Below, in pieces: positions 7,901 through 15,900 of a DNA stretch of 17,527 nt. Source of the stretch: JBAZOJ01 sp041648755 (GTDB lineage Bacteria; Planctomycetota; B143-G9); the NCBI GenBank assembly GCA_041648755.1, contig JBAZOJ010000049.1, positions 1 to 17,527 on the forward strand. The letters run 5' to 3'. A model generated the notes under the pieces. It worked only from the letters and a program-made list of their open reading frames with translations. It was not told the origin of the DNA and made no database searches. Within the stretch, counting starts at the first letter, position 1, and each line of letters opens with the position of its first letter. A program made the translations under genes and the position numbers.

Positions 7901-8813
7901 CGGAGACCTGCGTTACGCATCTTACACGCCCGCGCCTGGCAAACCGGAAACCAACACCTTTACTATCACCGATGTCGAGACTGACGGTAATGTCGGCCTC
8001 TACTGCTCGCTCGCGTATACCCCCCTCTACGCCGAACCTCGCATCGCATACTACAGCTCGACCGATGGTTCGCTGAAGCTTGCGACGATGTGGCGGGGCG
8101 TGGACTTCTGGGATATCAACAGGATCAGCCCCGAAGGCGGCGACTACGGGATGAATTCGTCCCTCGCCCTCGATCCCGCTGGCAGGGCCCTGATTTCGTA
8201 CCAGGAAAACACGGTTTCTCGCAATCGCCAGGGGCTCATCTTCGCTCGCGAACTCGCCGTCGGATGGCAGGTGTACACGCTTGATACACAGGGCATCACC
8301 GGCTTCGACGCTGTCATGAAAATCGATACAAACGGCTATCCGCACGTCGCTTACAACGACTTCGGCAGCCTCTATTATGCTCGGTTCAACGGCGAAAGCT
8401 GGGCGATAACCAAGATCGTGACCGGAGATGTTGGTTTCGGCAACGCAATCGCTCTTGATCCGGATAACAATCCGGCCATCGCTTACTGGGATGGCGGCTC
8501 TCTGAAGTACGTTGACGCCAAGACAAATCACTATTCCGGCGAGCTCGTTAACCGCTACACGGAAGTTCCTCACCTTCCCGGCAGCGACGTAAGCGGCGGC
8601 GGCGGCGGGTGCTTTATCGCCACGGCCGCGTTCGGTTCCCTGACCGCCAATTCCGTTGCGGGCCTCTGCGCTGCGCGTGATTCCGCGGTCTGCGCAAGCA
8701 CTTCCGGATCCGGTTTGGTCGGGTTGTACTATGCTATCTCTCCGAAGGTCGCATCCGCGATGGCGAACCACTCGGTGCGGGCAATCGTGAGGAGCCTCAT
8801 CGAGGGCCGATAG
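4902..8813 (+). CDS. Surface protein A: giant secreted repeat / beta-propeller protein with CFI-box C-terminus
   Basis: A 1303-residue protein with a signal peptide cut after AYA (residue 25). Order of parts: Fn3-like beta domain (about 28-121, ending in a YWRVIAVD strand); jelly-roll or MAM/carbohydrate-binding-like domain (about 133-292, ending WLFDNIKIYG); seven repeats (302-383, 384-466, 467-548, 549-628, 629-704, 705-789, 790-862) with GWTGTGS cores and terminal strands such as ITWTWKIQY; a beta-propeller (about 870-1215) of units such as DGNVGLYCSLAY...PRIAYYSSTDGSLKLA; then a Gly-rich stretch and C1237 in GGGGGCFIATAAFGS, with a 67-residue tail from that Cys. The repeats resemble divergent InlB B-repeats. 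No catalytic motif was recognised. An extracellular or outer-surface adhesin-like role is inferred. The gene has its own promoter, leader and terminator, so it is probably monocistronic. It is a paralogue of B over its full length. RBS GAGGAG at 4889-4894. Confidence 0.85.
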   Translation: MRFLKAVLLALAVLLPMAFVQTAYAADPYIPSLTLPVNGAVNRAPDSLGFSWTAGSSAPSFYTIQWSLSNTFAELLFGYNTNATSYTVSGLPGMQTIYWRVIAVDSSAGQHISSTFSFKTLPDTEAATGGPQDIITPLTFNDGSSTPTGWTRDSSGRWYVYNYNGNNYLDCYFYGQTNYHFYFYMTTPVTLSLPGATLSYDWAHYNSGSAENLTTEISTDGSNWNILYDHGANSNRTYFGGGSPYEYPSDFKNQTVSLSTYVGQSIYIRFHIYTGTSYPYGAWLFDNIKIYGNTTYVGTNRNLTVSSAKGNPSPLGVITYTYGDQVTAMIPEKYVYPTGIVDERYVQDGYSGSGSVPTTGTSSSITLSMYRTSSLIWQWRHEYRVIVSSPDGMGAPNPSGLGWFQDGRSATFAITQNPVLGIADGTRWVCSGFIGTGNFAPLGQATSVSVVITRASTITWTWKIQYRLRIFNPPGATIGGISPVVGDYWYYADATQDVVSTPFHDTGTGVMYKNLGWTGTGSVVDGEFFSGTITINQPSSLTWQWERQVFLSVVSQYGQQTGSPAGWYPEGSEVALGAQSPYYATDDTRYVIGGWTGTGSIGSGTASDTGTHVITQPSSITWIWLRQYLVTTSTNYGVVNPVSIWGFDGGTVELEAVPPPEDETQQFLFGGWTGTGLPSTPSGTSDMVFNVTSPSVFTAHWVVQFYLTVSAITDGASLQQDYDGWYYEFATVTIVAIPPESDADHRWLPGWNGTGLGSVTYPAVTDTPSTITITVRGAITMESFWMIQYRFRILDPTGAGHAVPSVGDYWYYDGDTVSGYVDYYTGVFYCKGFIGTGSVASSTKPYYTFVITEPSSVSFLWGQPEIIPSDTWTTPRDVTSAVLGRGVALARKSDGSPFIIFQNPVSATLEACYNLDGEWLTQTIEEVGAGEIGMAIVLDRFDVPNVAYFNPERGVLRYATLDSTGWSIVTVDSTEGAGRYVSISLAPDGTVGIAYYVLSTGDLRYASYTPAPGKPETNTFTITDVETDGNVGLYCSLAYTPLYAEPRIAYYSSTDGSLKLATMWRGVDFWDINRISPEGGDYGMNSSLALDPAGRALISYQENTVSRNRQGLIFARELAVGWQVYTLDTQGITGFDAVMKIDTNGYPHVAYNDFGSLYYARFNGESWAITKIVTGDVGFGNAIALDPDNNPAIAYWDGGSLKYVDAKTNHYSGELVNRYTEVPHLPGSDVSGGGGGCFIATAAFGSLTANSVAGLCAARDSAVCASTSGSGLVGLYYAISPKVASAMANHSVRAIVRSLIEGR
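5805..7487 (+). repeat. Seven InlB-B-like (GWTGTGS / WxW) repeats in protein A
   Basis: Seven consecutive coding units of about 73-85 residues. Each has a first strand followed by a small residue-rich turn (NPSP, NPSG, ISPVVGDYWYY), a GWTGTG-type core and a final strand ending WxW or xxW. Units 5 and 6 end in AHWVVQ and SFWMIQY rather than TWxW, so two subtypes exist. The units are strongly diverged at the DNA level. Confidence 0.82.
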
Positions 8814-8835
8814 TATTCAGCTTCTGAGGTCAACG

Positions 8836-8862
8836 AGAGGGGGCGCGAGCCCCCTCTTTTTT
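8836..8862 (+). terminator. Rho-independent terminator after gene A
   Basis: A perfect 8-bp stem (GAGGGGGC 8837-8844 with GCCCCCTC 8849-8856), a GCGA tetraloop of GNRA type, an additional A-T pair at the base and a run of six T (8857-8862). It separates A from B. Confidence 0.95.
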
Positions 8863-8910
8863 GCAGCGTCCGGGAATCGCAGTCCACTAATGGTTAGCCG
8901 AAAAAAACGC

Positions 8911-8938
8911 TTGAATCTTCGGGTCGATGAAATAGAAT
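8911..8938 (+). promoter_or_regulatory. Sigma70-type promoter of surface protein gene B
   Basis: TTGAAT (8911-8916), a 16-bp spacer and TAGAAT (8933-8938); each box is close to consensus. An A-run (8901-8907) lies just upstream. Transcription should start near 8945, giving a leader of about 27 nt. It lies directly after the terminator of A, so B has independent transcription, perhaps continuing into C and D. Confidence 0.7.
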
Positions 8939-8954
8939 AGACGTGACCCATTCT

Positions 8955-8967
8955 TCCTTCTGGAGGA
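8955..8967 (+). promoter_or_regulatory. Leader hairpin covering the Shine-Dalgarno of gene B
   Basis: TCCTT (8955-8959) can pair with GAGGA (8963-8967), five pairs with one G.U, around a 3-nt loop. The 3' arm is part of the GGAGGAG Shine-Dalgarno (8962-8968) ahead of the ATG at 8972. Weak alone; noted because the other surface genes show the same arrangement. Confidence 0.3.
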
Positions 8968-8971
8968 GACT

Positions 8972-11900
8972 ATGAGCCGAGTTCTTTCTGTAGCGTTCGC
9001 ACTTCTGGTCCTTTGCGCGGCGAACACGGCCTATGCCGCTTATGTGCCGTCTCTCACTTCCCCGTCGGATGGGGCGGCCATTTCTCCCGACGGCCAGAAC
9101 TTCTCTTGGATAGCGCCATCTGACGCGGTTGACTCATACCGACTCCAGATCAGCACAGGCTCTTCGTTTTCGGCCCTGCTGTTTGACTACACCGTGGCTG
9201 TGGGCACCACTACCCGCAACTGCGCTGGGTTGCCGGGCAGTATGACACTCTATTGGCGGGTGGTAGGGGTTGTGGGCGCAACTCAGTATCCTTCGCCGTA
9301 CAGGACTGCAAGCACTGTTGCGGACAGCGATGGTCCGGCCACCGTCTCGTTGTTCTCTGACAATTTCAGCACCTTCAACTCGAGCGTATGGGCCTTGTCT
9401 GGCAATACTTCGATGTTGTTCTACGACAGCACTTACGGATGCATTCACGGGCGGTACTGGAGCTACTCGCAAGTGGCCGCTTATCTTACGACTGTCAACA
9501 AAATCGCATTTCCCACTGCTGTCAGCACTCTGACCTATAAGTACTCTCATTACTACTACGGGTCATATCCGAACGATGCCCTCTACGTCCAGTATTCCTT
9601 GAACGGTTCGACGTGGGTCACCTTCCAGACGCTGATCCAGAGTACCTTCAATTCCGGCCAGACAAGCGTCACGACTCCGCCGGTCTGGGCGACCACCTCC
9701 ATAGCGATACCTGCCGCAATATTGGGCCAAATGGCATACCTGAGGTTCTATTTCTTTGCAGGCTACGGCCCGGACGCTTACATCGACGAGGTCAAGATAG
9801 AGTTTTCAGGCAAGTCGTTCAATGTCTCTACGCCGCGCGGCAATCCTTCTCCGGCCGCTGGCACAAGCTACTACCCGATGGGCACGGCCATCAACTGCTC
9901 CGTTGAGTCAATGATCTTTATCAGCGGCTCTACAGACAGCCGCTATGCTTGCACCGGCTGGACGGGCACCGGCTCGGTGCCCGATGTCGGCACATCGAAC
10001 AGCTTCACTTTGTACATGTACCGGAACTCCACTATCGTCTGGCAGTGGAAACTGCAATACACTCTTACGGTGACGAGCGACGGTGGAAAGGGCAATATCA
10101 GCCCTTACGGTACAATCTGGTATGACAACGGAACCATCGTCACCGTCAAGAATGACCTGGCCATTGTGCCTACCGGTACTGACGGAGTGCGGTGGTACAA
10201 CACAGGCTGGGTGGGAACCGGCTCCTGCCCCTCAAGCGGGCTTGGCCAGGAGGTCACATTCGCTGTCAGTGCGCCAAGCACCTGCAACTTTGTCTGGATG
10301 TACAACTTCCGGCTGAAAATTCTCAATCCGCTCAACATCGGCGATCCGGTTCCGACCGCTGGCGACAACTGGTATTCTGATGGTACGCGTGTTCCTTTCC
10401 AGATCGCTCCGTTTGTCAATCTGGGCACGGGTACAGCATACAGCATCAGCGGCTGGAGAGGTACCGGCGCGGTTCAGGATGGTTCGGGCTCGAGTGGCGA
10501 AGTCACAATGACCAAAGTTTCCACTCTCGAATGGCAGTGGAATGCTCAGTACTACCTGACGATCATTTCTCAGTACGGGCGCACCACCGGAAATGACAAT
10601 GGCTGGTATGCTCAGGACAGTATCCTGACCGCCAGTTGCGCGCAGTTCTACCAGCCTTTGCTGGATGTTCGCTACGAATGCCGCGGCTGGCTTGGATCAG
10701 GCTCGGTGTTCGATGGAGTCGGCCTGTCAACAGGCAATTTCCGCATTATCGCGCCGACATCCATCGAGTGGCGCTGGTTCAAGGAATACCACGTTACCGT
10801 GTCCTCAAACTACGGTGTGACCAATCCCTCGGGAAGCACGTGGGTGGATGAAGGCGGAACACTCGGAGTGGTCGCTTTCCCCTTGACCAATACGGACAAT
10901 ACTCGCTACAACTGGGGCGGTTGGGTTGGCACAGGGCTGCCCACTGATCCCACAGGCAATCTAAACAATAGTTTTGTGATCACGGGCGTATCTTCCTTCT
11001 CGGCCGTCTGGTACGTGGATTTCTACGTCGCAGTGAGATCGGATCTTGGCACGTTTGACGATGACTACGACGGCTGGTACAGGAAGGGCACCCTTTTGAC
11101 GATCACAGCCATAGCTCCCACTGCCCCTGACGGGCATCGCCACGTGTGCGGGTGGCGGGGCACAGGCTCTGTCGCTGTCAACCTCCCCGCTGCAAACAGC
11201 ACTTCGCTTACCGTCAATCTTGATATCGAAGGCCCCATCAATCAGGAAGCATTCTGGGTTGGCCAGATCCGATTCGACGTGATCAACCCGCAAGGCATTG
11301 GTGAACTTGTTCCGGCCGCGGGTTCTCATTGGTTCTTCGTGGGCGATCTCGTTGAAGGCTACTCCCCGTTTGACGTCAATGGCATTCGGTGCACGGGGTT
11401 CGATGGTACCGGCTCGATTGCTTCGTCTTCGGCCTGCTGGTACTCTTTCCTCATCTTCGTTCCATCTTCGGTCACTTTCAGCTACGAGATACCGGGCGAA
11501 GTACCCGAGTTCACCTGGAACCTCCCTGAGACGGTTGCTTCGTCTATCAACGGGCATGTGCTCGCTATGAAGCGGAAAGCAAGCGATGGTTCGCCGATCG
11601 TGATCTTCCATAACCCGAACACCGGGAAGCTCGAGAGCTGTTACTACCTGAGCGGCGTATGGTATTCCCAGACGGTTGACACCATCGGCTCAGGTGAAAC
11701 CTGGGTGTCCATGGTTCTGGATTCATACGACATCCCGCATATCCTGTACTTCGACACTGTGAGCAGCTCGCTCAAGTACGCGTTCTTTGACAGCAACTTC
11801 TGGCGCAGCAAGACAGTGGACGGCACTCCTGGCGCCGGGCGCTACAACTCCATCGCAATCGACAGATTCGGCAACCTGTATGTTGCTTACTACAACCTTG

Positions 11901-12808
11901 AGGACTCGCACCTCTATTTCGCCACCAGTGGCGCCTCCTCGGCTGTCGGAAAGGGCGACGTGTGGAGCATCGAGTCGATCGACACTGACGGCAATGTTGG
12001 ATTGTTCTGTTCTGTCGCGGTTTCCCAGTTGTGGGCAGAACCACACATCGCCTATTACGATTCCTCGAATGGCGACCTCAAGCACGCGTTCCGCCCCACA
12101 GGTGACGCGAATTGGACGGTCGAGCGGGCTGCGACCGATGGCGATATCGGTGTCAATGCCAGTATTGTCCTCGACCCCAGCGGCAGGCCGGCAATAAGCG
12201 CTCAAGAGAACTCTGTCACCACGGGCGGGCAAGGCCTTGTCTTCTGCATCCGTCGTGATACCGGTTGGCAGACAATTTCGTTGGACGCGGTCGGAGTGAC
12301 CGGGTTCAATTCCTCCATGGCTGTCGACCAGCTTGGGAACTATCACATCGCTTACAACAACTTCGGCGGACTGGTCTATGCACGCTTCAACGGCCTTATC
12401 TGGTCAGTTAACAATGTGTTCAACGGCGAAGTCACCGATGGGACATCTCTCTCCCTGGATGCTAACGGGAATCCCGGAGTGCTCTTCTGGGACAACGGCG
12501 ACCTGAAGTACGTTGACGTTACGTCCGGCAAGTTCACCGGAGCGATCGTGAATTACTTCCCGGCTTCACAAGGCGGCGGCAACGTCAATCCATCTGGTGG
12601 TGGCGGCTGCTTCATTGCTACAGCGGCGTTTGGCTCTTACTCGGCAGATTGTGTCATTTGCCTCACCGATGCTCGCGATCGGTGGGTGAGCGCGTACGAA
12701 ACCGGCCGCTCCCTCGTGGAGTCCTACTACTTGATCTCACCCAACTTGATTCCGGCGGCTGGAAAGCCCTCCGTTTCAGCGGTTCTTCGCGCTTGGATGA
12801 GCAGGTAG
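8972..12808 (+). CDS. Surface protein B: paralogue of A with CFI-box C-terminus
   Basis: A 1278-residue protein with a signal peptide cut after AYA (residue 22). It is colinear with protein A: Fn3-like domain (about 24-110, with the matching SLTSPSDGA start and YWRVVGVV strand), jelly-roll domain (about 120-283, ending YIDEVKIEFSG), seven repeats (284-839) with GWTGTGSV, GWVGTGS and GWRGTGA cores, beta-propeller (about 847-1190) containing DGNVGLFCSVAV (from residue 1006) and PHIAYYDSSNGDLKHA, then C1213 in GGGGCFIATAAFGS with a 66-residue tail. By eye A and B are clearly homologous along their length but substantially diverged, so the duplication is not recent. RBS GGAGGAG at 8962-8968. It has its own promoter. 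No enzyme motif is visible; an exported, probably surface-displayed binding protein is inferred. Confidence 0.85.
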   Translation: MSRVLSVAFALLVLCAANTAYAAYVPSLTSPSDGAAISPDGQNFSWIAPSDAVDSYRLQISTGSSFSALLFDYTVAVGTTTRNCAGLPGSMTLYWRVVGVVGATQYPSPYRTASTVADSDGPATVSLFSDNFSTFNSSVWALSGNTSMLFYDSTYGCIHGRYWSYSQVAAYLTTVNKIAFPTAVSTLTYKYSHYYYGSYPNDALYVQYSLNGSTWVTFQTLIQSTFNSGQTSVTTPPVWATTSIAIPAAILGQMAYLRFYFFAGYGPDAYIDEVKIEFSGKSFNVSTPRGNPSPAAGTSYYPMGTAINCSVESMIFISGSTDSRYACTGWTGTGSVPDVGTSNSFTLYMYRNSTIVWQWKLQYTLTVTSDGGKGNISPYGTIWYDNGTIVTVKNDLAIVPTGTDGVRWYNTGWVGTGSCPSSGLGQEVTFAVSAPSTCNFVWMYNFRLKILNPLNIGDPVPTAGDNWYSDGTRVPFQIAPFVNLGTGTAYSISGWRGTGAVQDGSGSSGEVTMTKVSTLEWQWNAQYYLTIISQYGRTTGNDNGWYAQDSILTASCAQFYQPLLDVRYECRGWLGSGSVFDGVGLSTGNFRIIAPTSIEWRWFKEYHVTVSSNYGVTNPSGSTWVDEGGTLGVVAFPLTNTDNTRYNWGGWVGTGLPTDPTGNLNNSFVITGVSSFSAVWYVDFYVAVRSDLGTFDDDYDGWYRKGTLLTITAIAPTAPDGHRHVCGWRGTGSVAVNLPAANSTSLTVNLDIEGPINQEAFWVGQIRFDVINPQGIGELVPAAGSHWFFVGDLVEGYSPFDVNGIRCTGFDGTGSIASSSACWYSFLIFVPSSVTFSYEIPGEVPEFTWNLPETVASSINGHVLAMKRKASDGSPIVIFHNPNTGKLESCYYLSGVWYSQTVDTIGSGETWVSMVLDSYDIPHILYFDTVSSSLKYAFFDSNFWRSKTVDGTPGAGRYNSIAIDRFGNLYVAYYNLEDSHLYFATSGASSAVGKGDVWSIESIDTDGNVGLFCSVAVSQLWAEPHIAYYDSSNGDLKHAFRPTGDANWTVERAATDGDIGVNASIVLDPSGRPAISAQENSVTTGGQGLVFCIRRDTGWQTISLDAVGVTGFNSSMAVDQLGNYHIAYNNFGGLVYARFNGLIWSVNNVFNGEVTDGTSLSLDANGNPGVLFWDNGDLKYVDVTSGKFTGAIVNYFPASQGGGNVNPSGGGGCFIATAAFGSYSADCVICLTDARDRWVSAYETGRSLVESYYLISPNLIPAAGKPSVSAVLRAWMSR
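9821..11488 (+). repeat. Seven InlB-B-like (GWTGTGS / WxW) repeats in protein B
   Basis: Seven units in the same order as in A: each matches the unit at the same position in A better than its neighbours in B. Examples are the DYDGWY unit 6, the SNYGVTNP unit 5 and the VPAAGSHWFF unit 7. Units 5 and 6 again end in SAVWYVD and AFWVGQ instead of WxW; unit 7 here lacks the final WxW and reads VTFSYE. Confidence 0.8.
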
Positions 12809-12899
12809 TATGCTTGGGCGAATCCCGACGGCCATGTCTCTCCGGACACCTGTGTTAGGTACGCGTTTGGTTGTGCAGTCTTTGAGAAGCGGTTTTCTG

Positions 12900-12919
12900 C
12901 CCTTATCCTGAAGGGGGAG
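12900..12919 (+). promoter_or_regulatory. Ribosome binding site of gene C within a small hairpin
   Basis: The purine run 12911-12919 (AAGGGGGAG) is the Shine-Dalgarno, just before the ATG at 12922. CCCTT (12900-12904) can pair with AAGGG (12911-12915) around a 6-nt loop, partly hiding it. The rest of the 113-bp gap 12809-12921 shows no convincing promoter and no T-tract terminator, so C may depend on transcription from B. Confidence 0.4.
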
Positions 12920-12921
12920 TT

Positions 12922-15900
12922 ATGTCTCAGTTGAGAAGGTTGTCTCTCTGGTTGCTCTTCGTCGTTGCGCTTTGGCTTCCTGCAAACGCGAGCTATGCCT
13001 CGTCTGTCATCGGCCTTACTGGCGTTGACTACAACGGCAATAACGCTGGCGAAATCAACTTGACGGCCACGGTCAGCAACTCTGCTCCTCTTGCGACAGG
13101 AGTCGAGTTTGCGTATAGGATTGAGGACGGAAACTGGGTCTCCATCGGGTCAGACACTACTGCCCTTGATGGTTTCACCTTCGTTTTCGACACGGGCACA
13201 ACTTTCTCTTGGCGCGTTTACGTGCGTGCCAGAGTCGCGCCTGACGGCGTGTGGTTCCAATCTCAGTCTTTCAAGAGCTTCAACTCATTCACCAGTTCGA
13301 TTACAGGCGTGACGAGCCCTGCAACCGGAACCGTGCAACTGACGACAACGCTTCCCGGGGCCGCTCCCTACGTGTTCCCGGCCTCCTTCCCGGAAGGTGG
13401 GGCGAACTACTACTTTGGCGGCACCTATTCGTACACGGCGCAGAACCTCATCACCATCGAGAGGGGCGACATCTTCCTTATCCGTACGAACTTCGCAAGC
13501 ACCAGCAACACGCCCACGCAATTTGCTCTCTGGGCCGGACCTGGCACGCCCTCGGGTTCCGCATTGGCCATAACCTCCTCTTACAATGTTCCGGGCGGCC
13601 TTCAGAGCTATCCCGTTTCGTTCAGCAATGTTTCTCCCGGGACATTCGTCGGCGTCACGATTACAAACGGTAACTCTGGCACTGACAAGGTGATTTACTA
13701 TCCATATACCACCGGCGGTACGAGCATGCCGAGCTACGGGATGCTGTACTATCAATCCGGAACTAACTGGTACACCTATAGCGGCGCTTCGGGCCCTGCG
13801 ATCGAGTTTTCGAGCAAGAATCCCTATGTGGATCCCACTACCGTTCAGTTCGGCTACAAGGACGGCCAGACCGGGGCTTGGACCCTGATTGGAACCGGAA
13901 CCAACACGACCGGAAATACCTGGACCATCAGTTGGAACACGTCCGGCTTCGGCTCCGACAGAGCGTACATTGGTTCCCGCGTGAAGTCAGGACCGGTATG
14001 GTGTGCATGGAAGTGGCAGGGACCGTACACCATTGTCAATCCCGCTGGCGTCACTGTGACAAACAGCCTCGGAAATGGCAAGATAAACATCGACACCAAT
14101 GATGTCACTGTCCCGTTCTCAGGCCAATGGATGTTCCTTTCCACACACACGCTGATCGCTCCTTTGTACATGAATGCCTCCGCCGCTTCCCGCTACCGCT
14201 TCGACAACTGGAGCAATGGCGGCTCTCGCATCCAGACTTTCAAGTTCACGATGGATCAACCGCGAAACTACAGGGCCAACTACATTCTGCAGTACCCTTG
14301 GACTGCCACAACTTCGTCCGGCACTCTTTATGGCGATTTGACCGGCTGGTATGACACCAATGCCGACATGCGGTCTTATGTTGATGCAGTCTTGTCTTCG
14401 GGAGTCGGCGACAGGTTCGCCTGCGTTGGTTGGCTCGGAACGGGTTCCCTGACCGATGGCACGACAAATGACACGGGCATTTTCAAGATCACCATGGCAT
14501 CCACTGTCACTTGGCTCTGGGCCAGACAGTTCTACCTTACGGTTATTACCCCGCACGGCACCGCATACGGATCGCTTTCCGGCTGGTACAGCGAACAAAG
14601 TACGGTGAGTTCTTATGTGGACTCTCCTGTGGCAATCAGTGCCGACAGCCGCTGGATCTGCGTGGGATGGACTGGCACCGGCGCCATAGGCGACGGAGAC
14701 GTCAGCTACTCCGGCGAGTTCATCATAGACGAGCCCACCACGATCATCTGGAACTGGGACACGCAGTCCAGGATGCAGGTCACGTCCAATTATGGGACCG
14801 CAATTCCTGCAACATCATGGTACTTCAACGGAGACTCCGTTTCGCTTACGGCCTATTCGCCCGGGAATACTTCAGAGCAGCGCTTCTACTGGCAAGGTTG
14901 GACCGGCTCTGACTTTGGCACCACTCCTTCAGGCGAAAGGACAATTACTACCACAATAAGTGGACCAAAGTCCTTTGCGGCCAATTGGACCGCCGAGTAC
15001 TATCTTATGGCCGTCGCGCAGAATGGGTCGTTCCCTGACGGAAGCGATTACGACGGTTGGTATCCTGACGGAACCTATGTCTCGATAACCGCGCTGCCTC
15101 CTTCTCCGGAGCCGGGCGTTCGCTTCGTGGTTGGCTGGAGCGGCAGCAACTTCCCCGAGGTCACGGCCTCATCCTCCGCGCCCAATCCCATCACCATTCT
15201 TGTCAATGGCCCGGTCTCGGTTTTCTCCACCTGGGTAAGGCAGTTCAGCCTTCAGATCATCAATCCCCAGGATGTTGGCACGCCAGTGCCCGACGTGGGC
15301 ACATACTGGTACTTCACCGGCGAAAGGATCCGCGGCTACACAGACTTCCGTACTCTTGGCATGATTTGCACCGGTTACATCGGTACGGGCTCGGCAGTAA
15401 GTGCGGGTACTCCATACTTTGAGTTCACGATCAGCGAACCCTCCACGATCACCTGGCGCTGGGGTGCAGCCGTTGTTCACGGCGCTCCCCAATGGAGCTC
15501 TTCCCGTGCGCTGGCCACCAACACAGGGCCGGGAATGATCAATGTGCAGAGGCTTTCTGACGGATCCCCGCTCGTCGCCTACTACTCGGTTGGCGAACAG
15601 GCACTGAAGGTTGCTTGGCTGCAGAACGGCGTATGGATTGTCGAGACCGTTTACAGCTACGCCGGGAAGATCGATAATGCCACCGGTACTCTTTTGCCTG
15701 GCAACAACATCGGCCTGGCCGTTGATGAGTATGGCGTTCCGCAAGTCGCCTTTTACGATCCGGCAACAAGGGCGCTTATGTACGGCATCTACAGCGGCTC
15801 AACTTGGACGCTCACAAAGCTCGACGACGAGAGTGACCCGGGCGTTTTCCTTGATTTCAAGATCGGACCCGGAAATGTGCCCGAGTTCGCCTACTATGCG

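Noticed and set aside
7851..8771. Long open frame on the minus strand (306 codons) inside gene A
   Set aside because: It lies opposite the propeller and CFI-box coding sequence, has no ribosome site I can see and shows no family-like motifs; it reflects the codon pattern of the + strand gene.
12848..12860. ACCT / AGGT inverted repeat as a terminator between B and C
   Set aside because: Only four pairs and no T-tract follow.
12882..12908. TTGAGA as a -35 box for gene C
   Set aside because: No acceptable -10 box occurs 16-18 bp downstream; the nearest TTATCC gives a spacer of about 15.
5805..15465. The repeated GGCTGGACCGGCACCGGC-like DNA as a mobile element, CRISPR or recombination hot spot
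   Set aside because: The repetition is at protein level with large diverged units and without constant DNA repeats and spacers; it is in-frame coding sequence.
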